From contig CAMUML010000003.1 in the NCBI GenBank assembly GCA_947089855.1, positions 60,459 to 124,458 of the forward strand: a stretch of 64,000 bases of DNA, written 5' to 3'. Below the pieces are notes generated by a model that was not told the origin of the DNA, did no database searches, and saw only the letters and a program-made list of their open reading frames with translations. Each line of letters opens with the position of its first letter. Position 1 is the stretch's first letter. This document shows positions 1-8,771 of this stretch, in pieces. The stretch comes from an uncultured Eubacterium sp. (GTDB taxonomy: Bacteria; Bacillota; Clostridia; Lachnospirales; Lachnospiraceae). A program made the position numbers and the translations under genes.

Positions 1-1
1 T

Positions 2-313
2 GAGAAAATGGACCGCGAAAAAAAGGAATACCTGGTTTCTTTTATCGGCTATCTGCCGCAGGAAAACCCGCAGCTGGTGATCTATGCGGTCATTGACACG
101 CCAAACCGGCCTAGGGGCGAAGACCAGGCGCATAGTGTATTTGCGCAGAACCTGGCACGCGAAATCTTAGAAGAGATCCTGCCGTATATGAATATCTACA
201 AAGATGAAAAGGTCAAAAAAGGCGCATTGACAAAAAAACGGACGAATATGTATACCGGCGTAACCGGTTATGAGGCTGCCGCCGCACTTGGCGAGGCGGT
301 AACTTACGATTAA
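2..313 (+). CDS. Penicillin-binding protein, C-terminal fragment (runs off the window start)
   Basis: The reading frame is open to the left edge, so this is the tail of a longer protein; the first ATG at position 8 is internal. The visible 103 or so residues contain the strand typical of the end of a class B PBP transpeptidase domain (SFIGYLPQENPQLVIYAVID), followed by AREILEEILPYMNIY, and a short basic C-terminal tail. The next gene has the equivalent segment (IASFMCFAPANDPQVLCLVI), so two class B PBPs lie in tandem. Such pairs in the division cluster normally correspond to a septal PBP (PbpB/FtsI-like) and a SpoVD-like one. The active-site motifs are outside the window, so which one this is cannot be told. 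Confidence 0.8.
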   Translation, partial: EKMDREKKEYLVSFIGYLPQENPQLVIYAVIDTPNRPRGEDQAHSVFAQNLAREILEEILPYMNIYKDEKVKKGALTKKRTNMYTGVTGYEAAAALGEAVTYD

Positions 314-359
314 ACTTATGCAGCCTGTATGGCCACGCAGTTATTTAAAAGATACATAA

Positions 360-410
360 CCTCATAATTGCAGAATAAGTTATAATAACTGCTATTATGA
401 GGTTTGTTTT
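360..410 (+). promoter_or_regulatory. Hairpin that buries the ribosome-binding site of the second PBP gene
   Basis: Arms 360-373 (CCTCATAATTGCAG) and 389-402 (CTGCTATTATGAGG) pair over 14 bp with one mismatch around a 15 nt AT-rich loop. The 3' arm contains the only Shine-Dalgarno-like stretch (GAGG, 399-402) for the ATG at 411. TTTGTTTT follows immediately, so the same structure also resembles an intrinsic terminator. It could terminate the upstream PBP transcript, restrict translation of the downstream one, or both. Confidence 0.6.
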
Positions 411-2165
411 ATGAATGGCACGAAAACGCATAACCGCAAAAAAATTGTCATTGTCTTTTTTTGTATCTTTTTTGCGATGCTGTTCTTGGCAGGCAGGCTG
501 GTATACTTGATGGTTTTTAAATCTGTGTATTACAGCGGCAAGGCACAGCAGCTGCACGAAAGGGAGCGTGATATTAAGGCTGCGCGCGGCAAGATCCTAG
601 ACCGCAACGGGGAAGTACTGGCGGCCAACCGCAGCGTCTGTACGATTTCTGTTATCCACAGCCAGATCAAAGAGCCAAACCGGGTGATAGAGGTACTTTG
701 CAAAGAACTGGAAATGGATGAAGAAACGGTGCGTAAAAGGGTAGAAAAATTTAGTTCTATTGAGCGGATCAAATCGAACGTACCAAAAGAAACCGGCGAT
801 AAGATCCGGAATTACAAGCTTGCCGGTGTGAAGGTGGATGAAGATTACAAACGTTATTACTTATATGACAGCCTGGCATCCAAAGTGCTTGGGTTTACCG
901 GCGGCGACAACCAGGGGATTATTGGGCTGGAGGTAGTATACGACGATAAGCTGATGGGGACCAACGGGCAGATTTTAACGCTTACCGACGCAAGGGGCGT
1001 AGAAATCGCAGATGCCGGTGAAACAAGGCGCAACCCGGTTGACGGCAACAACCTGCGCACCAGCCTGGATTATAACATCCAGATGTATGCACAGCAGGCA
1101 GCGGAGAAGGCCATGCAGGCCAAAGAAGCCGACAGTGTAAGTATTGTAGTGATGAAGCCGGCAAACGGCGAAATTATGGCAATGGTCAACCTGCCGGAAT
1201 TTAACTTAAACGACCCATACCAGCTGCCCGAAGGCACCTCTTATTCCAGTCAGGAAGAAAAACAGGAGCTGTTAAACCAAATGTGGCGCAATGGCTGTAT
1301 CAACGACACCTATGAACCAGGCTCCACTTTTAAAGTGATCACAGCCAGCGCGGCGCTGGAGGCAGGCGTGGTTTCCTTAAATGACCATTTTTTCTGCCCC
1401 GGCTACAAAATCGTGGAAGACCGCAAGATCCGCTGTGCCAGGACTAGCGGCCACGGCGCGCAAAATTTCGTGCAGGGGCTTGGAAATTCCTGCAACCCCG
1501 TATTTATTGAGCTGGGGATGCGCCTTGGCGTCGACCAGTATTACAAATATTTCAAGCAATTTGGGCTGCTGTCCAAAACGGGCATCGACTTGCCGGGTGA
1601 AGCAAGGACGATTATGCATGAAAAAAAGAATATTGGCCAGGTGGAATTGGCTACGATTTCTTTTGGCCAGTCTTTCCAGATTACACCGGTCCAGCTGGCT
1701 GCTACGATTTCTTCCCTGATTAATGGCGGGATGCGTGTGACCCCCCATTTTGGCATACAGGTCGAAGACCAGGAAGGGAATGTAGTGGAAAAATTTGACT
1801 ACGGGCCGACAACGCGTATCCTAAGCGAAGAAACATCCGTTACCATGCGCGGCCTGCTGGAAAAAGTCGTTTCGGAAGGCGGCGGCCAAAAAGCATATAT
1901 CGAAGGTTACCAGATTGGCGGAAAAACAGCTACCTCACAGACGCTGCCCCGCAGCGCGCACCGCTACATTGCTTCTTTTATGTGCTTTGCCCCGGCCAAC
2001 GACCCGCAGGTACTATGCCTGGTCATTATCAACAACCCGTCCGGCGTCTATTATGGCGGCACGATTGCAGCGCCAGTGGCAAAAGAGCTGTTTCAAAATA
2101 TCCTGCCATATTTGGGGATACCAAAAACAGAAGCGGCTGGCCAAAAAAGCAGTACGGCAGAATAA
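411..2165 (+). CDS. Class B penicillin-binding protein, SpoVD/PBP2-like
   Basis: A 584-residue transpeptidase that cross-links peptidoglycan at the septum or in the spore cortex, on the outer face of the membrane. One N-terminal membrane anchor spans about residues 12-34, followed by a PBP dimerisation domain and the transpeptidase domain. Active-site motifs: SxxK as STFK (Ser305, Lys308), SxN as SCN (360-362), and the third motif as KTAT (505-508) rather than the usual KTGT. No PASTA domain is present. The start at 411 has an SD (GAGG) 8 nt upstream inside a hairpin. It lies between another PBP and mraY, the usual place of spoVD or pbpB. Family assignment is firm; SpoVD versus PbpB is not resolved. 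Confidence 0.9.
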   Translation: MNGTKTHNRKKIVIVFFCIFFAMLFLAGRLVYLMVFKSVYYSGKAQQLHERERDIKAARGKILDRNGEVLAANRSVCTISVIHSQIKEPNRVIEVLCKELEMDEETVRKRVEKFSSIERIKSNVPKETGDKIRNYKLAGVKVDEDYKRYYLYDSLASKVLGFTGGDNQGIIGLEVVYDDKLMGTNGQILTLTDARGVEIADAGETRRNPVDGNNLRTSLDYNIQMYAQQAAEKAMQAKEADSVSIVVMKPANGEIMAMVNLPEFNLNDPYQLPEGTSYSSQEEKQELLNQMWRNGCINDTYEPGSTFKVITASAALEAGVVSLNDHFFCPGYKIVEDRKIRCARTSGHGAQNFVQGLGNSCNPVFIELGMRLGVDQYYKYFKQFGLLSKTGIDLPGEARTIMHEKKNIGQVELATISFGQSFQITPVQLAATISSLINGGMRVTPHFGIQVEDQEGNVVEKFDYGPTTRILSEETSVTMRGLLEKVVSEGGGQKAYIEGYQIGGKTATSQTLPRSAHRYIASFMCFAPANDPQVLCLVIINNPSGVYYGGTIAAPVAKELFQNILPYLGIPKTEAAGQKSSTAE

Positions 2166-2277
2166 TTAAAACCGCCACTTGCAACTCATGGTAAAATCCG
2201 ATATACTAAACTTTTAACAGCACCTGCAACAAAAATGCATAAAAAGCCAGTACAACAAATGAAAGAGGGATAAAGTA

Positions 2278-3246
2278 ATGACACAGCAGTTAATGGATTT
2301 CCACTATATTTTTGCAGTAATACTCGCATTCGCCATCACGGCGCTGTTAGGCCCGCTGATGATCCCTATCCTGCGCAGGCTCAAAGTGGGGAATACCGAA
2401 CGTGAGGAATTAAAGTCCCATCAGAAGAAAACCGGTACGCCGACAATGGGCGGGCTGATCATATTGTTTGCAATTATTATTACATCTTTATTTTTTATAA
2501 GGAATTACCCGAAGATCGCCCCGATATTGTTTGTTACCGTAGGGTTTGGGGTGATCGGTTTTTTTGACGATTACCTAAAAGTTGTATTAAAGCGTTCGGA
2601 CGGGCTGCTGGCATGGCAGAAGATGATTTTAGAAGTTGTGGTGACTGTCATATTTGCCGTATACCTTGCCAAATTTTCCGATGTACCGCTGACAATGCTG
2701 GTGCCGTTTTCCGGCGGGAAGTATGCCGACTTTGGATGGCTGGCGCTGCCAATCCTGTTTTTGGCCGTAATCGGTACCGTCAACGGCGTTAATTTTACAG
2801 ACGGCCTGGACGGCCTTGCTTCTAGCGTAACCGTACTGACTGCAACTTTTTTTAGTGTCGTAGCAGTTGGGACCGGCAGCGGTATTGAGCCGGTTACCTG
2901 TGCTGTGGTAGGTGCGCTTCTGGGGTTTTTGCTGTTTAATGTCTATCCGGCAAGCGTTTTTATGGGGGATACTGGTTCGCTGGCGCTTGGGGGGTTTGTA
3001 GCGTCAACGGCTTATATGATGCAGATGCCGATATTTATCTTAATCGTCGGGCTGATCTACTGGGTGGAGATCCTCTCCGTTATCATACAGGTTAGCTATT
3101 TTAAGCTGACACATGGAAAACGTATTTTCCGTATGGCGCCGATCCACCACCACTTTGAACTTTGCGGATGGTCGGAGACGCGGGTAGTGGCAGTATTTTC
3201 GATTATTACCACGTTACTATGCCTAGTCGCATATATGGGGCTATAA
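2278..3246 (+). CDS. mraY: Phospho-N-acetylmuramoyl-pentapeptide transferase
   Basis: An integral membrane enzyme (322 aa, about ten hydrophobic helices) that moves phospho-MurNAc-pentapeptide from UDP to undecaprenyl phosphate, giving lipid I. Visible signatures are FFDDYLKV, VNFTDGLDGLAS with its catalytic-site aspartates, and the PIHHHFE histidine motif near residue 290. Length is normal for the family. An AGAGGG ribosome-binding site precedes the ATG. It follows a class B PBP and precedes murD, the standard order of the division/cell-wall cluster. Confidence 0.97.
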   Translation: MTQQLMDFHYIFAVILAFAITALLGPLMIPILRRLKVGNTEREELKSHQKKTGTPTMGGLIILFAIIITSLFFIRNYPKIAPILFVTVGFGVIGFFDDYLKVVLKRSDGLLAWQKMILEVVVTVIFAVYLAKFSDVPLTMLVPFSGGKYADFGWLALPILFLAVIGTVNGVNFTDGLDGLASSVTVLTATFFSVVAVGTGSGIEPVTCAVVGALLGFLLFNVYPASVFMGDTGSLALGGFVASTAYMMQMPIFILIVGLIYWVEILSVIIQVSYFKLTHGKRIFRMAPIHHHFELCGWSETRVVAVFSIITTLLCLVAYMGL

Positions 3247-3304
3247 AAGCAAATATGGGGCATACACAGGCAGGATACGAATATAGTGCAGGAGGAAAAG
3301 GAGC

Positions 3305-4687
3305 ATGATAGATACACAGGGTAAAAAAGTTCTAGTAGTCGGCACAGGCAAAAGCGGGATTGCAGCGGCTGGCCTGCTGGCAGGTGCTGGGGTTGATACC
3401 GTATTATATGACAGCAATGAAAAAGTGTGCAAGGAAGGTATCTGTGAAAAGGACGAAAAATTGAAAGGGATGCCGGTCTTGCTTGGGGAATTAAAAGAAG
3501 CGGATATGGATGCCTTTTCCATTGCGGTTTTAAGCCCTGGCGTGCCGTTAGACCAGCCGTTTGTACAACAGCTTTGTGCGCACGGCGTTAAGCTTTGGGG
3601 CGAAATAGAGCTGGCCTGGCAGTTTGCAAAAGGCAGGGCGGCGGCCATTACCGGTACAAACGGCAAGACGACGACTACAGCCCTGGCTGGGGAAATTATG
3701 AAAAGCCATTATGCAGATGTAAAGGTTGTTGGGAACATCGGCATCCCATATACCTCAATGGCCAGCCAGATGACAGCCCAGACCGTAACGGTGGCAGAGA
3801 TCAGCAGCTTCCAGCTGGAAACAGCATATACGTTTGCCCCTGAGGTGACAGCGATACTCAATATCACCCCAGACCATTTAAACCGGCACCATACAATGGA
3901 GCGCTATACTGCCATTAAAGAGTCGATTACGAAAAACCAAAAACCAGGGCAGGCGTGCGTGCTAAATTATGAAGACGAGGTGCTGCGTGCATTTGGCGCT
4001 ACGCTTCTAAAAAAGGGCATCCATGTTATTTATTTTAGCAGCAAACAAAAGCTGGAGCATGGCCTGTACCTGGAAGGCGGTACAATCTACTTCGCAGGCA
4101 GTGCAGCGGCGCCTGCAAAAGTAATCGATGTAAAACAGTTAAACCTGCTCGGCGTCCACAATTATGAAAATGTTATGGCGGCTACCGCTGTCGGCCTTGC
4201 ATTTGGCGTGCCGCTGGAAAAAATTACCGGCGTATTGAAAACATTTCAGGCTGTTGCGCATAGAATAGAATATACGGCGGAAATTGCAGGCGTGCGTTAT
4301 TATAACGATTCCAAGGCGACAAATCCGGACGCCGCAATCCAGGGTATCCGGGCAATGGACCGCCCGACGTATTTAATTGGCGGCGGCTATGACAAACAGT
4401 CGGAATATGGGGATTGGATCGAGGCATTTGACGGAAAAGTAGTAAAGCTGGTGCTGATCGGAGAAACAAAAGAAAAAATTGCGCAGGCTGCGGCACAAAA
4501 AGGGTTTTATGATATGGTTATGTGCGGTTCGCTGCAGGAAGCGGCCGCATACTGCCATGAACAAGCCAAGCCCGGGGAAGCAGTGCTTTTATCCCCTGCG
4601 TGCGCAAGCTGGGATATGTTCCAAAGCTATGAACAAAGGGGCGATCTGTTTAAGGAAACCGTAAAGGGGTTTTCCCATCCACATTGA
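3305..4687 (+). CDS. murD: UDP-N-acetylmuramoylalanine--D-glutamate ligase
   Basis: A cytoplasmic Mur ligase (460 aa) that adds D-glutamate to UDP-MurNAc-L-Ala using ATP. An N-terminal Rossmann-like UDP-binding domain (VLVVGTGKSGIAAA) is followed by the ATP-binding P-loop TGTNGKTTTT near residue 118, the central motif NITPDHLNRH, and the C-terminal domain motif YNDSKATNPDA. The ATG is preceded by AGGAGGAAAAGGAGC. It sits 58 bp after mraY, in one operon with it and ftsW. Confidence 0.97.
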   Translation: MIDTQGKKVLVVGTGKSGIAAAGLLAGAGVDTVLYDSNEKVCKEGICEKDEKLKGMPVLLGELKEADMDAFSIAVLSPGVPLDQPFVQQLCAHGVKLWGEIELAWQFAKGRAAAITGTNGKTTTTALAGEIMKSHYADVKVVGNIGIPYTSMASQMTAQTVTVAEISSFQLETAYTFAPEVTAILNITPDHLNRHHTMERYTAIKESITKNQKPGQACVLNYEDEVLRAFGATLLKKGIHVIYFSSKQKLEHGLYLEGGTIYFAGSAAAPAKVIDVKQLNLLGVHNYENVMAATAVGLAFGVPLEKITGVLKTFQAVAHRIEYTAEIAGVRYYNDSKATNPDAAIQGIRAMDRPTYLIGGGYDKQSEYGDWIEAFDGKVVKLVLIGETKEKIAQAAAQKGFYDMVMCGSLQEAAAYCHEQAKPGEAVLLSPACASWDMFQSYEQRGDLFKETVKGFSHPH

Positions 4688-4755
4688 CAAAAAAGCTGCA
4701 GGACAAAAGATTCCGGGGCAGGCAGCCGGGATAGTGCGAAAGTAAGGATTCGGGA

Positions 4756-5895
4756 GTGGAAAGCGTGGGCAGACGAAACAATACGAGACAAAAGAAAATC
4801 AAATATTGTGATTACAGTCTGTTATTTCTAGTGATATTTTTATTGGGCTTCGGGCTGGTTATGCTCTACAGCGTTAGTGCCTACAATGCACAAAATGACT
4901 ATGCGGATGCATTGTATTATGTAAAAAAGCAAGGGCTGGCCGTAGCGCTTGGCTTAATGGCGATGATGGTTATATCCAGGATTGACTATCATTACTGGAT
5001 CCATTTTGGGTGGCTGGCCTATGCCTTGGCATTTGGGCTTTGTATTTTAGTGTTATTTGTCGGGAACGAAAGCCACGGCTCTTCCAGATGGCTCCAGTTA
5101 GGCCCGTTAAATTTCCAGCCCTCGGAGCTGGCAAAGCTGGCGACCATCCTGTTTTTGGCTGGCATTGTCTGTAGGATACCCAGGAAGATCAGCAAATTTT
5201 CCAACCTATTGAAAGTGATGGCAATGGTGGCGCCGATTTTTGCAGTGGTAGCCTATAAAAACCTCAGTACGGCGATTATTATTATGGGGATAGCCATTGT
5301 TGTTGTATTTGTTGCCAGCCCAAAGACGATGCAGTTTATTATTATGGGTGCTGTCGGAATTGCAGGCGGCGGCGTCTTGTTTATCTTTGCGGCAAGCTAC
5401 CGTATGGACCGTATTATGATCTGGCTGCATCCGGAAAGCGACCCGATCGGGGACGGCTTCCAGATACTGCAAGGGCTATATGCTATTGGCTCTGGCGGCC
5501 TGTTTGGAAAAGGGCTTGGGCAGAGTATGCAAAAGCTTGGATTTTTGCCGGAAGCGCAAAATGATATGGTGTTTTCTATTGTCTGTGAGGAGCTGGGGCT
5601 ATTTGGCGCAGTTTGCGTAATCCTGTTGTTTTTGCTTGTGATCTGGAGGCTGATGGTCATTGCAAACAACGCGGCGGATTTATATGGGGCGCTGATTGTA
5701 ACGGGCATTATGGCCCATATCGCGATCCAGGTCATTTTGAATATTGCCGTTGTTACAAATACGATCCCAAATACGGGTGTTACGCTGCCTTTTATTAGCT
5801 ACGGCGGGACGGCGACCAGCTTCCTGCTTGCGGAAATGGGGCTGGCACTGAGCGTATCAAGGGGGATACGTCTGGAAGGTACAAGTCATGATTAG
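4756..5895 (+). CDS. ftsW: FtsW/SpoVE-type SEDS peptidoglycan polymerase
   Basis: A polytopic membrane glycosyltransferase (379 aa, about ten helices) of the SEDS family; it works with a class B PBP, here probably one of the two encoded upstream. Family motifs seen are SRWLQLGPLNFQPSELAK and, near the C terminus, NTGVTLPFISYGGTA. The start is uncertain: GTG at 4756, or GTG at 4765, which has GGGAG 8 nt upstream and may be better. The 3' end overlaps ftsQ by 8 bp. The murG and murB genes that usually follow spoVE/ftsW are absent here. FtsW versus SpoVE cannot be decided from sequence alone. Confidence 0.93.
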   Translation: MESVGRRNNTRQKKIKYCDYSLLFLVIFLLGFGLVMLYSVSAYNAQNDYADALYYVKKQGLAVALGLMAMMVISRIDYHYWIHFGWLAYALAFGLCILVLFVGNESHGSSRWLQLGPLNFQPSELAKLATILFLAGIVCRIPRKISKFSNLLKVMAMVAPIFAVVAYKNLSTAIIIMGIAIVVVFVASPKTMQFIIMGAVGIAGGGVLFIFAASYRMDRIMIWLHPESDPIGDGFQILQGLYAIGSGGLFGKGLGQSMQKLGFLPEAQNDMVFSIVCEELGLFGAVCVILLFLLVIWRLMVIANNAADLYGALIVTGIMAHIAIQVILNIAVVTNTIPNTGVTLPFISYGGTATSFLLAEMGLALSVSRGIRLEGTSHD

Positions 5896-6637
5896 AGAAA
5901 AACGTAGGAAAAAGGCAAAACGCAAACGGCTGCTTTTGGGCATTGTCTTATTTTTACTGTTCCTTGCAGCTGCAATACTGGTTGCTATCCGGGTATTTAC
6001 CTTAAAAAAAGTTGTGGTCAGCGGCAATGAGCTGTATTCGGACCAGCAGATCCGCGAAAGCGTATTAAACGATGAATATTCATGGAACACGCTGTATGTA
6101 GTGTTAAAATACCGCCTTTTCAAAATGAAGGAAATCCCGTTTATCGATGAAATGGAGATTGACCTGCGTTCGCCGCATACGATACGGATAAAAGTATATG
6201 AAAAAGCAATTATTGGATACATAGCTGTAAACAACCAAAATGTATATTTTGACAAGGATGGATTTGTAGTTGAGATTTCCAAGCGGCTGATCGAACATGT
6301 CCCGAAAGTAGAGGGGATTTCCTGCCGGGAAGTGGTTGTTTATGAAAAACTGGATTTAAATAACGAAGAGGCCCTTTCCCACCTGCTGACCTTTTCCCAG
6401 CAGCTGGAAAAATATGCGTGGTCGCCCGAAACGATTACTTTTCAGGAAAACGGCAATCTAACAGCCGATTTTGGCGGCATCTGCGTAAACTTGGGCGATT
6501 CGGATTACCTGGTGGAAAAGGCCATGCGCCTGGATGCAATCCTGCCGCAGCTCGACGGGAAGAAGGGTACGCTCCATTTGGAAAGCTGGACACCGCTGAC
6601 TACGGATGTGATTTTTGACCCGGCCAAAAATTCGTAA
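5888..6637 (+). CDS. ftsQ: Cell division protein FtsQ/DivIB
   Basis: A bitopic membrane protein of the divisome (249 aa). A strongly basic cytoplasmic start (REKRRKKAKRKR) leads into one membrane helix at about residues 14-37, then a POTRA domain beginning FTLKKVVVSGNELYSDQQIR and a beta domain. Length is normal for the family. It overlaps ftsW by 8 bp, indicating translational coupling, and precedes ftsZ. Confidence 0.92.
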   Translation: MIREKRRKKAKRKRLLLGIVLFLLFLAAAILVAIRVFTLKKVVVSGNELYSDQQIRESVLNDEYSWNTLYVVLKYRLFKMKEIPFIDEMEIDLRSPHTIRIKVYEKAIIGYIAVNNQNVYFDKDGFVVEISKRLIEHVPKVEGISCREVVVYEKLDLNNEEALSHLLTFSQQLEKYAWSPETITFQENGNLTADFGGICVNLGDSDYLVEKAMRLDAILPQLDGKKGTLHLESWTPLTTDVIFDPAKNS

Positions 6638-6654
6638 TTTTTTCAAAAAACATG

Positions 6655-6683
6655 TTGATTTCATCGGCGAAAAAAAGTATTAT
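6655..6683 (+). promoter_or_regulatory. Putative sigma-A promoter of ftsZ
   Basis: TTGATT (6655-6660) and TATTAT (6678-6683) are spaced by 17 bp just after the ftsQ stop codon. A second, weaker candidate starts with a consensus TTGACA at 6714-6719 but has only CATAAA 17 bp later and would start transcription almost on the SD. Confidence 0.5.
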
Positions 6684-6759
6684 AGAATTCAGAAGTTATG
6701 TTTTGTGTTATAGTTGACAGGCTGGCACAAGATAAGCATAAATTAAGGAGGGAATACCT

Positions 6760-7986
6760 TTGCTCGAGATTACAACAACGGAAACTGATTCCAGTGCAAA
6801 GATAATTGTTATCGGTGTCGGCGGTGCAGGTAACAATGCAGTAAATAGAATGATTGATGAAAATATCGGCGGTGTGGAGTTCGTCGGTGTAAATACAGAT
6901 AAACAGGCGTTAATGCTGTGCAAGGCACCTACTTTGATCCAGATCGGTGAAAAGCTGACAAAGGGGCTCGGCGCTGGGGCGAATCCGGATGTCGGTATGA
7001 AAGCAGCGGAAGAAAGTGCAGAAGAGCTGTCAGCTGCAGTCGAAGGGGCGGATATGATATTTGTCACCTGCGGCATGGGCGGCGGGACGGGGACAGGAGC
7101 CGCGCCAGTTGTAGCTAAAATTGCCAAGGAAAAGGGCATATTGACTGTAGGCGTTGTTACCAAACCTTTTACGTTTGAAGCAAAAGCGCGCATGGTCAAT
7201 GCGATTTCCGGCATCGAGAATTTAAAACAGGGCGTAGATACATTGATCGTAATTCCAAATGACAAGCTGTTAGAGATCGTAGACCGTAGGACTACCATGC
7301 CAGATGCATTAAAAAAAGCAGACGAGGTACTCCAGCAAGGTGTACAAGGCATTACGGACTTGATCAACTTGCCGGCGCTCATCAATCTGGATTTTGCCGA
7401 CGTCCAGACCGTCATGAAAGACAAGGGCCTTGCGCATATCGGCATCGGTATGGCAAAAGGGGATGAAAAAGCGATCGAGGCGGTAAAGTCCGCAGTTTCT
7501 TCCCCGTTGCTGGAAACGGATATTGCCGGGGCGACGCATGTAATCATCAATATTTCCGGCGCGATCTCCCTTTTGGACGCAAACGATGCGGTCGGATATG
7601 TACGCGATTTAGTAGGGGATAATGCCAATATTATTTTTGGCGCCAAGTATGATGAATCAAGGGCAGATGAGGCAACTATTACAGTAATTGCAACTGGTAT
7701 CGAGGATGCTGCCAGCCAGCCGAAGCCATCCCTGATGCCAGGCATGACAGGTATCAAGCCTCCTGTTGGCGGTGGAATTGGCGCAGGGCGTTCTAATATC
7801 AGCGGATTTACCCCACGCCCAGGCGGGGCAGCTCCAGGGGCAGGATTTGGGGCCGGTATGGCGGGGACAGGCACTAATGCAGCGCCGCAGTCCGGCTACG
7901 GGATCGGCCGTCCGAAGAAGCCGGAGAGTTCGGTAGCGGTTAAGGATATTAAGATACCAGGGTTTTTACAAAACCCGAAGAAGTAG
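6760..7986 (+). CDS. ftsZ: Cell division protein FtsZ
   Basis: Tubulin-like GTPase (408 aa) that polymerises into the cytokinetic ring. The GTP-binding tubulin signature GGGTGTG is at residues 107-113, the N-terminal nucleotide loop is [13 protein letters not shown], and the T7 loop is [12 protein letters not shown] Gly/Pro/Ala-rich linker precedes the conserved C-terminal peptide ([10 protein letters not shown]), the docking site for FtsA/SepF-type membrane tethers. The start is TTG at 6760 with an excellent AAGGAGGG SD 7 nt upstream; no in-frame ATG fits the conserved N terminus. ftsA is not upstream, unlike in Bacillus. Confidence 0.98.
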   Translation: MLEITTTETDSSAKIIVIGVGGAGNNAVNRMIDENIGGVEFVGVNTDKQALMLCKAPTLIQIGEKLTKGLGAGANPDVGMKAAEESAEELSAAVEGADMIFVTCGMGGGTGTGAAPVVAKIAKEKGILTVGVVTKPFTFEAKARMVNAISGIENLKQGVDTLIVIPNDKLLEIVDRRTTMPDALKKADEVLQQGVQGITDLINLPALINLDFADVQTVMKDKGLAHIGIGMAKGDEKAIEAVKSAVSSPLLETDIAGATHVIINISGAISLLDANDAVGYVRDLVGDNANIIFGAKYDESRADEATITVIATGIEDAASQPKPSLMPGMTGIKPPVGGGIGAGRSNISGFTPRPGGAAPGAGFGAGMAGTGTNAAPQSGYGIGRPKKPESSVAVKDIKIPGFLQNPKK

Positions 7987-8063
7987 CTTGTGGGTACGTG
8001 CTAGGCAAGGTGGAGAATTGCAGGGCACGGGATTTTATGTACATAATTTTATAGGATTGTTAG

Positions 8064-8109
8064 AGCGTGCCTTGGAAATTATTTTTATCATTTTAAGGCA
8101 CGCTTTTTT
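8064..8109 (+). terminator. Intrinsic terminator of ftsZ
   Basis: Arms AGCGTGCCTT (8064-8073) and AAGGCACGCT (8095-8104) form a perfect 10 bp stem followed by a run of T. Confidence 0.9.
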
Positions 8110-8687
8110 GTGCTTGAGCGTGGATAGGTGGACAAGGGTGGCTTCCCGGACGCCGCAACCAGAAGCGGGGGCTTTCCGGCTGCGGCTGGCCTTTGGATAC
8201 GGGTATGCATGATGTATGGCCAACGTTTTGCAATTTAAGCAGATGAAAAGGTGTAGTTCACCACTTTTCATTGTTAGGATGCAAGCCGCTTCATAGATAA
8301 CATACAGCTGCATCCAGGCTCTGTGGGTTTCTGGCTATGCTTGCGGAGATTTATAAAATCTACAATTAGAAGGCCATGCAAACAACCGTCCGTTTACCCT
8401 GCACAGCCGCATCCACAAGCTGGGGGTTTCCGGATATGCTTGCGGAGAAATGCTGGAACCTCTTAGCATTCTGTCGATGTCAGAATTTCCGGGCAGGGAT
8501 GCCCGGAAAAGGGGATTGCCGCCACGGACGGCGGGTCAATCCCCGGTTCGTCCGGCTACGTTAAACTTGGCACAGAATGCTTAGAGGTTCCTGCATTTCG
8601 CAGCGGCATAGCCGGAAACCCCCAGCTTGTGGATGCAGCGTCCGGGAGGCCATTCCCCTCAGTTTTTTATGCCGCAGCATAGGTTCT
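8110..8687. other. Gene-free intergenic stretch between ftsZ and spoIIGA
   Basis: No plausible gene lies between the ftsZ terminator and the spoIIGA promoter; the short frames here have no SD and no recognisable product. The stretch holds several inverted repeats. The motif GGGGCTTTCCGGC occurs here (about 8167) and again at about 8732, each time inside a small palindrome. The large palindromic element at 8409-8636 fills the right half. Confidence 0.7.
8409..8636. repeat. Large palindromic element, type C
   Basis: Arms 8409-8433 and 8612-8636 are perfectly complementary over 25 bp, and pairing continues imperfectly inward to about 8473 and 8573. The centre carries two further hairpins: TTTCCGGGCA/TGCCCGGAAA at 8486-8509, and GGGGATTG...CAATCCCC at 8511-8544, followed by GGTTCGT. 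The inner edge (AGCATTCTG ... CAGAATGCT) resembles the inner edge of the elements at 28365 and 60256. A truncated relative lies at about 39030-39120. Confidence 0.8.
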
Positions 8688-8720
8688 TTGACATTTTTCT
8701 TCCTCCAAATCCGATAAAAT
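8688..8720 (+). promoter_or_regulatory. Putative spoIIG promoter with long spacer
   Basis: A consensus -35 (TTGACA, 8688-8693) is followed by TAAAAT (8715-8720) after 21 bp instead of 17. The Bacillus spoIIG promoter is known for an over-long (22 bp) spacer and dependence on Spo0A~P. The reverse strand over the -35 reads TGTCAAA, one base from the core Spo0A box TGTCGAA. Spo0A control is therefore plausible but inferred. Confidence 0.45.
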
Positions 8721-8771
8721 AATAAAAAACAGGGGCTTTCCGGCAGCCAGCCGGAAGCACACGCTCTGGAG

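Noticed and set aside
6708-7874. 388-codon reading frame opposite ftsZ
   Set aside because: Composition mirrors ftsZ codon bias (Pro/Ser/Ala rich), no SD, no recognisable domain; ftsZ on the other strand is certain.
7988-8212. 74-codon frame after ftsZ
   Set aside because: It runs through the ftsZ terminator hairpin and has no SD or plausible protein features.
8544-8562. tRNA-like T-arm (GGTTCGT) in the type C element
   Set aside because: No acceptor stem, D-arm or anticodon arm of tRNA geometry surrounds it.
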